Of a stretch of 64,000 nt of DNA, positions 45,304-56,746 are shown piece by piece (the stretch's first letter is position 1; each line of letters starts with the position of its first letter). Made by a program: the position numbers and the translations under genes. The DNA is taken from contig CAMKRZ010000016.1 in assembly GCA_946415315.1 (NCBI GenBank), forward strand, positions 1 through 64,000. The letters are read 5' to 3'. This DNA is from an uncultured Lachnoclostridium sp. Its GTDB lineage: Bacteria; Bacillota; Clostridia; Lachnospirales; Lachnospiraceae. The notes below the pieces were generated by a model. The model was not told where the DNA came from. It did not search any database and worked only from the letters and a program-made list of their open reading frames with translations.

Positions 45304-45487
45304 ATGAAATGAGCTTTTCCCGCCGCGATACGTTATGCGTGGCTGTCTGCCCGCATTGTCCGGCCGGGGCGATACTAAAACCGTGCTAATCCGGCATGTT
45401 ATGTCTTCGCAAACGCTCTTCTGAAACTCAGCATCCCGCCTCACCTCAAAAAACCTCAAAAAAATGTCATTTTCCGAAAAAAAGTAC

Positions 45488-45516
45488 TTGCAAAATCCTT
45501 TTTCGGGGAGTAGAAT
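45488..45516 (+). promoter_or_regulatory. asd promoter
   Basis: TTGCAA (45488-45493), 17-bp spacer, TAGAAT (45511-45516). The leader of about 90 nt holds only a small hairpin (CGGACA/TGTCCG); no lysine riboswitch was recognisable. Confidence 0.7.
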
Positions 45517-45610
45517 AGCGCATAACCGCGGACAAATGTCCGTGACAGAAAAACAAAACGTATAGGACGGGTCAACGAAACCATTCCCGTTCGGTTCGGA
45601 GGACAGTACC

Positions 45611-46711
45611 ATGAAAGCAATCATTCCTGAGAAAAAACTGCGCGTCGGCGTGATCGGTGCTACCGGCATGGTCGGCCAGCGCTTTATCTCCCTTTTGGAA
45701 AATCACCCCTGGTTTGATGTGGTGACTCTTGCCGCATCGCCCCGCAGCGCAGGCAAGCGCTACGAGGACGCGGTCGGCGACCGTTGGAAAATGCCTACCC
45801 CGATGCCCGAGGCAGTCAAGGACATGATCGTCTATGATGCAAGCGAGGTCGAGAAGGTTGCCGCTACGTGTGATTTCGTATTTTCCGCGGTAGATCTGAA
45901 GAAGGACGAGATCCGCGCGATCGAGGAGGCTTACGCCAAGACCGAGACGCCCGTTGTGTCCAACAACAGCGCACACCGCTGGACGCCCGATGTTCCGATG
46001 GTCGTGCCGGAACTGAACCCGCAGCATTACGAGGTTATCGAATTCCAGAAGAAGCGCCTCGGCACGAAGCGCGGCTTCATCACCTGCAAACCCAACTGCT
46101 CCATCCAGAGCTACACGCCCATGCTTCACGCGCTGAAGGAGTTCGAGCCCACGGTAGTCGTTGCGACGACGTACCAGGCGATCTCCGGCGCCGGCAAGAC
46201 GTTCAAGGACTGGCCGGAAATGATCGACAACGTCATTCCGTACATCGGCGGTGAGGAGGAGAAGAGCGAGCAGGAGCCTCTTCGTATCTGGGGTCACATT
46301 GAGAACGGCGAGATCGTCAAGGCAAGCTCTCCCATCATCACGACGCAGTGCATCCGCGTTCCGGTTTCGGACGGCCACACCGCTGCCGTGTTCGTAAACT
46401 TCAAGAAGAAGCCCACGAAGGAGCAGATCCTCGAGGCATGGAAGAACTTCAAGGGCCTTCCGCAGGAGCTTGGGCTTCCCAGCGCACCGAAGCAGTTCAT
46501 CACCTACTTCGAGGAGGACAACCGTCCGCAGTGCAAGCTCGACCGCGAGATTGAGGGCGGCATGGGCGTATGCGCAGGCCGTCTCCGCGAGGATGCCGTC
46601 TACGACTGGAAGTTCGTCGGTCTGTCCCACAACACCAAGCGCGGCGCCGCAGGCGGAGCGATCCTCTCCGCAGAGCTTCTTGTTGCGAAGGGATATATCA
46701 CAGCGAAGTAA
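45611..46711 (+). CDS. asd: Aspartate-semialdehyde dehydrogenase
   Basis: 366 residues. NADP-binding GVIGATGMVGQRFISLL at the N-terminus, catalytic Cys in CKPNCSIQSYTPML (near residue 160), substrate His in VSDGHTAAVFV. It reduces aspartyl phosphate to the semialdehyde, the branch point to lysine/diaminopimelate, threonine and methionine. The sequence belongs to the archaeal/fungal-like subgroup rather than the E. coli form. GGAGG lies seven bases before the ATG. Monocistronic, with its own promoter and a bidirectional terminator. Confidence 0.94.
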   Translation: MKAIIPEKKLRVGVIGATGMVGQRFISLLENHPWFDVVTLAASPRSAGKRYEDAVGDRWKMPTPMPEAVKDMIVYDASEVEKVAATCDFVFSAVDLKKDEIRAIEEAYAKTETPVVSNNSAHRWTPDVPMVVPELNPQHYEVIEFQKKRLGTKRGFITCKPNCSIQSYTPMLHALKEFEPTVVVATTYQAISGAGKTFKDWPEMIDNVIPYIGGEEEKSEQEPLRIWGHIENGEIVKASSPIITTQCIRVPVSDGHTAAVFVNFKKKPTKEQILEAWKNFKGLPQELGLPSAPKQFITYFEEDNRPQCKLDREIEGGMGVCAGRLREDAVYDWKFVGLSHNTKRGAAGGAILSAELLVAKGYITAK

Positions 46712-46741
46712 TCGCTCTGAATAAAACTGATTCAACAACAC

Positions 46742-46773
46742 AAAAGGCTGTCGCCGAGGCGACAGCCTTTTTC
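46742..46773. terminator. Bidirectional terminator between asd and clpB
   Basis: AAAGGCTGTCGCC pairs with GGCGACAGCCTTT around GAG; a T-run follows on the plus strand and TTTTG on the minus strand. Confidence 0.88.
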
Positions 46774-46828
46774 GCTTTTCAGATTAAGTGTTATTACCTG
46801 TATGACAGCCGCGACAGACGTCGGCGCA

Positions 46829-49411
<2,583 letters not shown>

Positions 49412-49572
49412 AGATTACCTCCGATCCGACGCCGCACTTTCCTGCCGGCGCCCGTTTTCCGTAAAATGTGACTCACCGCGTCCGCCCGCCTTCCTTGCAA
49501 CGGCGCGCTGTCATCGCTCGTGAGTCCCGCAATTTCCTCTTTATGTTTGTCTGTTCTATTACATCTATAACA

Positions 49573-49601
49573 ATATTATCACAGAGAATTCGAAAAATCA
49601 A
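49573..49601 (-). promoter_or_regulatory. clpB promoter
   Basis: TTGATT (49596-49601), 17-bp spacer, TAATAT (49573-49578) on the minus strand. The leader is about 155 nt. Confidence 0.65.
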
Positions 49602-49665
49602 GTCCCTTTTCCGATTTTCCGACCGCAAAGGAGCGCAGATCCCGTAATCGTCCGCCTGAACCGAC

Positions 49666-49700
49666 GAACAGCGGGGAGGATCCTCTCCTCCCCGCTGTTC
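49666..49700 (-). terminator. Terminator after the leader-peptide gene
   Basis: GAACAGCGGGGAGGA pairs perfectly with TCCTCCCCGCTGTTC around five bases. It separates the 62-residue gene from clpB. Confidence 0.8.
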
Positions 49701-49746
49701 TCATATTCCTCAACATGTGCTGCGATCGCCCATGCGATCTGCTGCT

Positions 49747-49935
49747 TCAGCTGTTGTACAGCTTCACATACTTTTCATACTCTTCCTTTGTCATATTGGG
49801 ATACAGATTGTAGCGCTCGCAGCCGTATTTCTGCATAAGCTCCTCCAGGTAAGCCTCCGCTTCCGCGGTCCCTCCGCCCGTGATCATGTTCAATGCATCA
49901 TCGTCGAGCGCCATCATGTTTTTGTTCTTCTCCAT
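49747..49935 (-). CDS. Double-glycine leader peptide (bacteriocin/RiPP-like precursor)
   Basis: 62 residues. The leader MMALDDDALNMITGG ends in Gly-Gly and has the acidic/hydrophobic spacing (LxxxxLxxIxGG) of peptides exported by C39-peptidase ABC transporters. The putative core after GG is about 41 residues, GTAEAEAYLEELMQKYGC and onward, Tyr- and Glu-rich with a single Cys. AGGGAGG precedes the ATG and the gene has a consensus promoter and a strong terminator, so it is a genuine stand-alone transcription unit. No transporter, modification enzyme or immunity gene is in the window. It may be a secreted signal, a bacteriocin-like peptide or a RiPP substrate acted on in trans. Confidence 0.75.
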   Translation of the reverse strand: MEKNKNMMALDDDALNMITGGGTAEAEAYLEELMQKYGCERYNLYPNMTKEEYEKYVKLYNS

Positions 49936-49955
49936 TGTGGAAACCCTCCCTGTTC

Positions 49956-49984
49956 TGTTTATTTTTTTCGAAAAGATTTGTCAA
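49956..49984 (-). promoter_or_regulatory. Promoter of the leader-peptide gene
   Basis: TTGACA (49979-49984), 17-bp spacer, TAAACA (49956-49961) on the minus strand. Confidence 0.7.
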
Positions 49985-50055
49985 CTTATGCCGTTCCACC
50001 TGTTACGTCGCTTATTTTACGAAAAATCCTAACCTGCCGCAACAATAAAATTCAT

Positions 50056-50131
50056 GTAACAAAGATGTAATCATTTGTTACACAAACGTAACAGCAACAA
50101 CACTTGTTTTGTAACTTTTGTGTGTTATTCT
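50056..50131 (+). promoter_or_regulatory. Promoter region with GTAACA repeats upstream of the large lipoprotein
   Basis: GTAACA at 50056, its inverse TGTTAC at 50076 and GTAACA again at 50088 precede a weak promoter TTGTTT (50104-50109), 16 bp, TATTCT (50126-50131). The spaced copies look like operator half-sites. Confidence 0.4.
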
Positions 50132-50187
50132 ATGCCCAGCAAAACAAATACGGACCCACACCGTATGCTTATAGGGGGATTTATCAT

Positions 50188-52872
50188 ATGTTCAGTAAAC
50201 GCATCCGCACTTTCACAACCATCGCAATGACCGGTGTTCTCGCAATCGCGACTCTGGCCGGCTGCAGCAACAAGAACAGCACCGAGGTTACACCGACCTC
50301 CGGGCTCACCGTAACCGTCGCTCCGACCGCAGAAGCAACGCCGACCGCGGAGATCACTCCGACAGCCGGGGTTACTCCTACGGCTGAAGTTACTCCTACT
50401 GCCGAGGCCACACCGACCGCAGAAGTCACTCCGACGGCTGAACCTACCGCCGTTCCGACTTCCGGGCTCAACATCCCTTCCGATCTTCCGGCTTTCTCTG
50501 ACTTCGGTTCCCTGAAAGACAAGATCAACATCACGATCATAAACATGAGCTCGGCCGATTTTTCGTTTGCATACGAGAAGAAGACCACCTATCCCGCTCC
50601 GAGTTTTGAAAAGGATATGGCGCGCACCAACCGCAATTCGCTGCTGTATTATTTCCCGGGTTTCCGAAACACAGATCCGGACGGCTACGACGTCAGTTTC
50701 TCGGAAGAGATCTGCTACATGGACAAGGATTTTCAGCCGCTGAAGCAGATTTTCACGCTTGCCGACGGCAACAAAGTAACGCTCTACACGACGAAGTGGG
50801 GCTATGCGCTGGATTATCCGGACGACACAAGGGAATACCTCTTCACCAATGACGAGGACGCTGCCGGACGTCGCATCTTCAGCAGCGATACGTATTTCCA
50901 GAACATCTACACCTGCTATTCCTATGACGCAAAGGGCAATCTTGTAAAATCTGCAACTTACGATATGGAGGGCAGCGTGCATCTCAGTTCTTTCGCCGTA
51001 TATACCTACAACGAAAGCAACAGCCTGACATCGGAGTATCGGGCTTATAACCTGGACGAATCGGAACATGCCGATTTCTCCCATAGCACCTATGAGTACG
51101 ATGACGCCGACAACCTGATCTCCGTGACTAACGAAAAAAACGATCATCCGAAGTCCGTAACGAAATACACCTATCATAAGGACGCAGACAACCGACTGAC
51201 CGGTTGGACGGCAGAGGACTCTGCTGACGGGAACGGTAATGCAACCGTTGAAGAATACGTCGTAAAATACTATTCGAACGGATCCGTGCTGGTTTATCTT
51301 CCGGATCCTGACTGCGAAGTCTACGACGGAGACCTCTTCGTTCCGGGCACGGAGCTTCGCAAAAACCTGGAGACAACGACGCATCTTCGCGCAGACGGAG
51401 GCATCATTCACACCGATTACTACCTTCCCAAAACAGAGTACGTAAGCAGCATTTACGACGAGCTGTACGATTACGATTCCATGTCCTACTTCGGGCTTCC
51501 CGCCGATATGGAAGACAAAACCTACCTTCTTTTCCACGGTCAGATGACCAAAGAGATGGTGGAAGCAGACACATGGCGTCTTATCGCGAAAGATTATATC
51601 GATGCCTGCCTTGACTATACAAGGAACTTCCCTCGGAACGAGGACGGACATCTGATCTGCTACGAGATAATTGAGGGCAATGGTGTTTTCATCTACTATG
51701 ACTATGACGAGCAGAAGCGTCTGATCCGCGAGAGGTATGACAATTTCGACGAAAATAAAGACATCACTTACAAGTACGACGAAGACGGCTTCCTGACCGA
51801 GCGTGTAAACCATTTCACGCTGAGCGACACCGGTTACGGCAAGATCGACACGATCACCACGTACCGCTATACCTACGACACAGATGGCACTCTGTACGGC
51901 ATGACCGCCGAGACAACAGCCAAGGACAAAAATGCCGCGCACGTGTGCAAGACCGTTCTCACCGCCCTTCCAGGCAGATACGACACGACGGAACTGATGA
52001 GCACCCTGTACTCCGAGTACGCGGAGAAGAACGCCGATCTCCTCAAGGAGCATGAGGCACAGTACCTCACCGAGCTGCGCGCGGAGTTCAAGGACATCCC
52101 GGTCCGCAAACTCAACTGTCTCGTCTCGAAGAAACTCAGCGCGCACATCACCGTGGAGCTCTACGAGTCCGCAGCCTACGGACACGCTCCCGAGTTTACG
52201 GTGAACGGCACGGAAGGCACTGACGACTACGGCTTCTCCTTCAGCGGCGTCGACGCTGCCAAGGAGCTGTATCACTACGATATTATCGGACGTGTCCTGA
52301 TGGACGGCCGCTGCATCGACCTTGATCTGATGACGGAGGAAATCCCGTTTCAGGAGAAGGAAGACACCCTGTTCATCTCGTACGTCAGCACCGGAGAGTA
52401 CGAGCCCGAGGCGGAAGCTTTCTGCGAAACGATGGAACTCACACATGTGGCGTACGACCACATCCTGATGAGCGTGTCGGTGCGTCGCCCGGTCAACATC
52501 CCGTATTACAACTATTCGGTAATCCTCAGCGCATCCTATCTGGACGATCAGACAGCTCCTGTCCTCGTCGAGGATTATACCTCGTACGAATCCAACGACG
52601 GCGGCACCTACAACTATCATTTCCATGTGGTAAATGACGGCAGTTTCGACCTGTCTGCCGCGATGGGTCAGTCCGAGACACTTACCACGGTCAAGGAAGG
52701 CGAAGGCACGCTGAACGGCCTCCCGAGAGAATGGAGCGTGCAGGAAACCTCCACCGGGGCTAAGATTGTCACGGTCGTCACGAAGAATCCCAATGAGATG
52801 ACCGGCTACATCTGCACTTACCTTTACCTTGACAAAAACCTGATCCTCATCCGGGAAGAATGGTTTTGCTGA
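50188..52872 (+). CDS. Large lipoprotein with YD-like repeats
   Basis: 894 residues from MFSKRIRTF; GGGGGA lies before the ATG. Signal peptide with lipobox LAGC, then a spacer of TPTAE units (about residues 30-95). The middle part has YD/RHS-like Tyr-rich repeats (YSYDAKGN, YTYNESNS, YEYDDADN, YDYDEQKR, YKYDEDG, YTYDTDGT). The C-terminal about 230 residues form a separate, unrecognised domain. It is surface-exposed by inference. The same lipoprotein-spacer-YD layout is seen in the smaller protein at 19977-21092, so they are probably paralogues. It is a single-gene unit with its own terminator. Confidence 0.8.
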   Translation: MFSKRIRTFTTIAMTGVLAIATLAGCSNKNSTEVTPTSGLTVTVAPTAEATPTAEITPTAGVTPTAEVTPTAEATPTAEVTPTAEPTAVPTSGLNIPSDLPAFSDFGSLKDKINITIINMSSADFSFAYEKKTTYPAPSFEKDMARTNRNSLLYYFPGFRNTDPDGYDVSFSEEICYMDKDFQPLKQIFTLADGNKVTLYTTKWGYALDYPDDTREYLFTNDEDAAGRRIFSSDTYFQNIYTCYSYDAKGNLVKSATYDMEGSVHLSSFAVYTYNESNSLTSEYRAYNLDESEHADFSHSTYEYDDADNLISVTNEKNDHPKSVTKYTYHKDADNRLTGWTAEDSADGNGNATVEEYVVKYYSNGSVLVYLPDPDCEVYDGDLFVPGTELRKNLETTTHLRADGGIIHTDYYLPKTEYVSSIYDELYDYDSMSYFGLPADMEDKTYLLFHGQMTKEMVEADTWRLIAKDYIDACLDYTRNFPRNEDGHLICYEIIEGNGVFIYYDYDEQKRLIRERYDNFDENKDITYKYDEDGFLTERVNHFTLSDTGYGKIDTITTYRYTYDTDGTLYGMTAETTAKDKNAAHVCKTVLTALPGRYDTTELMSTLYSEYAEKNADLLKEHEAQYLTELRAEFKDIPVRKLNCLVSKKLSAHITVELYESAAYGHAPEFTVNGTEGTDDYGFSFSGVDAAKELYHYDIIGRVLMDGRCIDLDLMTEEIPFQEKEDTLFISYVSTGEYEPEAEAFCETMELTHVAYDHILMSVSVRRPVNIPYYNYSVILSASYLDDQTAPVLVEDYTSYESNDGGTYNYHFHVVNDGSFDLSAAMGQSETLTTVKEGEGTLNGLPREWSVQETSTGAKIVTVVTKNPNEMTGYICTYLYLDKNLILIREEWFC

Positions 52873-52956
52873 GAAAAAGCTGACTGCTGACTGAATCAGC
52901 AATTCCTCCGATTCTTACAACGGATCTCACCGCATAAAATCAACAACTTACGGACG

Positions 52957-52990
52957 AAACAACCGGGGCGGCAACGCTTCGGTTGTTTTT
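52957..52990 (+). terminator. Terminator of the large lipoprotein gene
   Basis: AAACAACCG (52957-52965) pairs with CGGTTGTTT (52980-52988), then T-rich. Confidence 0.8.
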
Positions 52991-52992
52991 CG

Positions 52993-53022
52993 TTGCCAAA
53001 CCGGCCTTCGAAAGAGTATAAT
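52993..53022 (+). promoter_or_regulatory. corA promoter
   Basis: TTGCCA (52993-52998), 18-bp spacer, TATAAT (53017-53022), immediately after the terminator. Confidence 0.7.
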
Positions 53023-53060
53023 AGCAACATCAACCGCCCTGCAGCAGAAAGGACCTCCGA

Positions 53061-53978
53061 ATGTACTATCAGATTAAAAACACGCTGACCGAGTGCAGCG
53101 CCGAAGATATTAAAAACCGCAAGTTTCCATACGTTGCCATCGTCTCACTCGAGGAGTTTGAGGAGCAGAAGGACCTGTTCGACATGGGCATCGACCTCGA
53201 TCTTGAGGCGGAGTCCGACGACATCACAGAAATTCAGGTGAACTACGACTCCCTGACCGGAAGCTTTGCGATCCCGGACTGCACGAGCGCCGAGATCCCG
53301 CCGCACACATTCCTCTTCGCGATCGACGAGCGTGGCATTGTCATCATCGACGACGACGGCACTGCCCAGAAGATCCTGGACACGATCCAGTCGAGCAAGC
53401 GCTGGAAATTCCCGTCCCTCGAACGTTTCCTCTACGATTTCCTCGAGGGGATCCTCGCAGGCGACCTTCTCATGCTCGAGCGCTATGAGAAGGAGATGGA
53501 CTCGATGGAGGACCGCATCCTCGCCGGCAACCTCGACGATGTCATGGAGCTCCTTGTGGACATCCGCGGCGAGCTTCTCGACCTTCGCGCCCACTACGAA
53601 CAGCTGATCGATCTCGGTCAGGAGCTCGAGGAAAATGAGAACGCCTTCTTCTCCTCCAAGAACCTCCGCTTCTTCCGCCTATTCATCGAGCGCACGGAGC
53701 GCCTGCAGTCGAATGTGACGGCCCTCCGCGAGCACACGATGCAGATCCGCGACCTCTACCACTCGCAGCTCGATCTGAAGCAGAACCGCAACATGACCTT
53801 CCTCACGATCATCGCCACGATCTTCATGCCTCTGACGCTGATCACCGGCTGGTACGGAATGAACTTTACTCACATGCCCGAGCTCGACGAGCCGATCGCC
53901 TACCCGATCGTCTTCTTCGTGTGCCTGACTATCGTCATAACATGCCTGATCATCCTGAAGAAAAAGAAATGGTTTTAA
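53061..53978 (+). CDS. corA: CorA-family magnesium transporter
   Basis: 305 residues. A cytoplasmic alpha/beta domain and a long charged stalk helix (about residues 185-245) lead to two C-terminal spans; the signature GMNFTHMPE (GMN at about residue 267) closes the first span and KKKKWF is the tail. It forms a pentameric channel for Mg2+, possibly also Co2+ or Ni2+. AAAGGACC lies before the ATG. Single-gene unit. Confidence 0.93.
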   Translation: MYYQIKNTLTECSAEDIKNRKFPYVAIVSLEEFEEQKDLFDMGIDLDLEAESDDITEIQVNYDSLTGSFAIPDCTSAEIPPHTFLFAIDERGIVIIDDDGTAQKILDTIQSSKRWKFPSLERFLYDFLEGILAGDLLMLERYEKEMDSMEDRILAGNLDDVMELLVDIRGELLDLRAHYEQLIDLGQELEENENAFFSSKNLRFFRLFIERTERLQSNVTALREHTMQIRDLYHSQLDLKQNRNMTFLTIIATIFMPLTLITGWYGMNFTHMPELDEPIAYPIVFFVCLTIVITCLIILKKKKWF

Positions 53979-54025
53979 AAAAGCGGGATCGATCCGATCT
54001 CGCTGCCGCACAAATATAGCATTTT

Positions 54026-54054
54026 CCTGCCGGTTTCGGACAGACCGAAACCGG
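54026..54054 (+). terminator. Hairpin terminator after corA
   Basis: TGCCGGTTTCGG (54026-54037) pairs with CCGAAACCGGCA (54043-54054). The T-run is short; it may serve both strands. Confidence 0.6.
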
Positions 54055-54101
54055 CACACATTTCTGCCTGCCGGTCTCTGCCCCCTTGATTCATTTCGTC
54101 A

Positions 54102-54308
54102 CTATCTCCGTAAGCCTTTCCGATCTGTTGCCCCACATCGCAAGATCATAGCCTCATATAGTTTTCTCATTCTCCACCAACCGACACACGGTCTCTCGGA
54201 AAACACCCCCCTCTCAGGCTGTAACTCCCACAATTCCCCACAGTAATCAACATCTGTCGATGCAGACAATCGTTCCGGATCAAGCATACGCCGGATCTTG
54301 TCGCACAT
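54102..54308 (-). CDS. Possible 68-residue protein coupled to the sigma factor
   Basis: The ATG overlaps the stop of the long sigma gene in a TGATG arrangement, a pattern typical of translational coupling. The product (MCDKIRRMLDPERLSASTD, ending RCGATDRKGLRR) is basic with no family I recognise and no separate ribosome binding site. It could be a real small regulator or a chance frame following the stop. Confidence 0.3.
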   Translation of the reverse strand: MCDKIRRMLDPERLSASTDVDYCGELWELQPERGVFSERPCVGWWRMRKLYEAMILRCGATDRKGLRR

Positions 54309-55852
54309 CAGTTTCTGAAATAGAACGTTGTAAGGTTCTGCTCGTCGCGACCCCTGGTGAGGAAACCGGTCTCAAGGATAACCGATACCACATTTTCCAA
54401 AAGGGTCCACATGGATACGATACTGCCGATCTCGCGCGCCTCCGTATGCTCCTTCGGAACTCTTGCCGCAAGAACATCCGCTGCCGTGTCGCGGATCTTC
54501 GCCGCAACACCCGCGAGCTCCCCGATCTCCTCGGAGAGTTTCTCCGCGATCGCCATGTAATCCCGGTCCGAGATCTCCGCAAAATTCGGGCAGATCTTCC
54601 CGTCCTCAACATGGACGATCTTGTTCTCGATCATCTCGGTGAGCGTCTCAAGCTCCGAGGTCTCGCCCAGACGTGCCTCGCATGCGAGCAGCACATCGCG
54701 CGCTCCCTTCGCGAACGGATTCACGTTCTTATCCGTCAGATCATAGTAATTCAGGGCGCGAAGATAGCCGTTCTTCAGCGCGTATCTTCCGTAAATGCCG
54801 GCCATCGAGCGCTTGATCTCCCCGCGCATTCCCATCACATAGCCGTTGTAGCCGTTCGCCAGGCGAGGGAACGAAAGCGGCGTCTTCATTTTCGCTTCCG
54901 ACTCCTGCACTGCCTCCCAGAAGAGGAGGATCAGGATGAACCATCCGCGCGAATTCTCATCGTCCAGGTAGCACTGATAATCCGTGTCGTTCAGAAAAGC
55001 TTTGCCCTTCTCAACCGCCGCCTTGATGCGGTCGACATTTTCCCGGATCGCGTTCTTTGCCGCGTCGCGCACTTCGCTCATGAACTCGTTGTCGTAAATG
55101 ACGAGCCCGCAGTGATACTTGTTCCCCTTCCTGATCAGAAGATTGAGATCCTCGAGCTTCGCAACATCCTCCTCCAGATACGGCATGGCGACACCGACAT
55201 CCGTGCTGAGCTCCTCCAGGGTTTTCGGGCTGTCCCACACCGACAGCATGATGCTTCCCGGAAGTTTCCGCCGGAACAGCTCCCAGTATCCGGTGGAATT
55301 GTCCCCCCAGAAGTCGAACGAGAACTTCTCGGGCGCATAACTGTAAACTCCGTATTCTCTCTGCATTTCCATACCTTTTTTAACCTTCTTTCTTCCCTCG
55401 AACAGATATTGCTTCACGCTGGTCACGGAGATATTCAGCTTCTGTGCGATCTCCTCGCAGCTCTCCGAGCGGATGTAGTGTCCGATCATGACCTCGCGGT
55501 ACGTTTTGCTCAGCAGCGCCAATTCCCGTCTGAGAAGCGAAATATCCTCCCGATGGATCATGTCCTCCTCCGCGGTGATCTGGTACATACCGATGTAATC
55601 CTCCGGAATCTCCGTCGTCTCGAACTTTGCGGCTCTTCGCCAGTAGTTCTTGCAGAGATTGTCCGCAACCGCCCACACATAACCGAGCACCGCGTTGTCA
55701 TTTTTCACCCTGGAGTACGAGCTGAGCAGCTCCACAGTAATGTCCGAAGCCACATCTTCCGCATCCGTTGCATTTCCGAGCCTGCGCACGCAGTACAGAT
55801 AAATCTTCTGCATGTTCGCCAGCACGATCTGCTCCATCTGTTCCTTTGTCAT
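54308..55852 (-). CDS. Sigma-70 family factor with large C-terminal extension
   Basis: 514 residues; ATG follows GGAAGGGAC at seven bases. Residues 1-75 are sigma region 2 (LGNATDAEDVASDITVELL), residues about 105-165 region 4 with the helix-turn-helix CEEIAQKLNISVTSVKQYLF. Ordinary ECF factors end here. About 345 further residues follow: a segment like a winged helix (SPKTLEELSTDVGVAMPYLE, then KLEDLNLLIRKGNKYHCGL, about residues 215-260) and a helical region to the end. The extension probably senses a signal or binds a regulator, replacing a separate anti-sigma protein; no membrane span is evident. A stem-loop lies in its promoter region. Confidence 0.8.
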   Translation of the reverse strand: MTKEQMEQIVLANMQKIYLYCVRRLGNATDAEDVASDITVELLSSYSRVKNDNAVLGYVWAVADNLCKNYWRRAAKFETTEIPEDYIGMYQITAEEDMIHREDISLLRRELALLSKTYREVMIGHYIRSESCEEIAQKLNISVTSVKQYLFEGRKKVKKGMEMQREYGVYSYAPEKFSFDFWGDNSTGYWELFRRKLPGSIMLSVWDSPKTLEELSTDVGVAMPYLEEDVAKLEDLNLLIRKGNKYHCGLVIYDNEFMSEVRDAAKNAIRENVDRIKAAVEKGKAFLNDTDYQCYLDDENSRGWFILILLFWEAVQESEAKMKTPLSFPRLANGYNGYVMGMRGEIKRSMAGIYGRYALKNGYLRALNYYDLTDKNVNPFAKGARDVLLACEARLGETSELETLTEMIENKIVHVEDGKICPNFAEISDRDYMAIAEKLSEEIGELAGVAAKIRDTAADVLAARVPKEHTEAREIGSIVSMWTLLENVVSVILETGFLTRGRDEQNLTTFYFRN

Positions 55853-55883
55853 TGTTTGTGTCCCTTCCGTCTATGAAAGCTTT

Positions 55884-55923
55884 CACCCCTATAGTGGCGG
55901 TATGGAACCACAGGTTAGGGGTG
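55884..55923 (-). promoter_or_regulatory. Two-part inverted repeat upstream of the long sigma gene
   Basis: CACCCCTA (55884-55891) pairs with TAGGGGTG (55916-55923), with GTGG (55894-55897) and CCAC (55908-55911) nested inside. Its place 30-70 bp before the ATG suits an autoregulatory operator or a promoter read by the sigma factor itself. Confidence 0.45.
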
Positions 55924-55983
55924 ATGTGAAAATTTTTTTCTTTTTTTTGAGACGGTATATTTTCTTTCCGCAAACCGGCTGAT

Positions 55984-56745
55984 TTAGTGCTTTCTCCCGG
56001 TACGCGCCACCTCATACGCCGTGTACTCGTGGTCGAATACATAGCCCAGCTTCTCCGCCAGGCGGACGGAGTTCATATTGTGCGCGTCCCAGCTCGGGTA
56101 CAGCCCCTCCTCGAGGCAACGCAGGATCAGCGCGGAGCACGCCACCAGCGCAAGGTGCTTCCGCCTCTCGTCCTTCGTCGTGCTGACCTCGATCTCGATC
56201 CCTTCCCGGTACCGGGAGTAAGACGAGGCCCCTGACACAATGACGCCGTCCTTGAGGATCACAACGCCTCTTCCGTCCCGCAGGAAGTGCTCTTTGTCGG
56301 AAAATGAAGACACAAAATCCATCATTTCCGGAAATTGCATGCACTGATCATACAGGTCGCCGTCGATCGGCTTCAGCTCGTACCCTTCCGGCAACAGCTG
56401 AAGATACTCCCGCAGCAGGCTGACATCGAAATGCGTGTCCTTCCGGATCGCGTACCGGCTCACGCGCGTCGCGTCGGAAAATACTTCCTCGATCAGCGCC
56501 GCCCACCGCTCATCCTGCGGCACCAGGACCACGAAACCGTCCGGTTTGTTCTCGACCAGTTCCCGGTCCGGCTCCCCGTACAGGAACCCGAAGCACCCGA
56601 CAAACGCGAACGCCGACACCGGCGCCTCGAGGTCCGTCACAAAGATTTTCCCCATCACCTTCTGCAGGCAGGACGTGATCAGGGTATCGTTACAGCCTTC
56701 AAACAGTTTTGACACTTTCGACGTGTCGTCCAACACATAGATCAT
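55984..56745 (-). CDS. GNAT-type acetyltransferase (PF12746-like)
   Basis: 253 residues from MIYVLDDTSKV; the ATG follows the TAA of the GH115 gene after one base, so the two are coupled. The N-terminal half (CLQKVMGKIFVTDLEAPVSA, AFVGCFGFLYGEPD) and the C-terminal acetyl-CoA fold (VVILKDGVIVSGASSYSRY, EVSTTKDERRKHLALVACSA, LGYVFDHEYTAYEV) match the GNAT_acetyltran group that includes the zwittermicin A resistance protein. The substrate is not known; the link to a glucuronidase gene suggests nothing specific. Cytoplasmic. Confidence 0.85.
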   Translation of the reverse strand: MIYVLDDTSKVSKLFEGCNDTLITSCLQKVMGKIFVTDLEAPVSAFAFVGCFGFLYGEPDRELVENKPDGFVVLVPQDERWAALIEEVFSDATRVSRYAIRKDTHFDVSLLREYLQLLPEGYELKPIDGDLYDQCMQFPEMMDFVSSFSDKEHFLRDGRGVVILKDGVIVSGASSYSRYREGIEIEVSTTKDERRKHLALVACSALILRCLEEGLYPSWDAHNMNSVRLAEKLGYVFDHEYTAYEVARTGRKH

Positions 56746-56746
56746 G

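Noticed and set aside
45517..45610. Lysine riboswitch in the asd leader
   Set aside because: The leader is only about 90 nt and shows one small hairpin; the large conserved riboswitch core cannot fit.
50125..52902. 925-codon open frame antisense to the large lipoprotein gene
   Set aside because: Same shadow effect; the plus-strand protein has a signal peptide, lipobox and repeats, the antisense frame has none of these.
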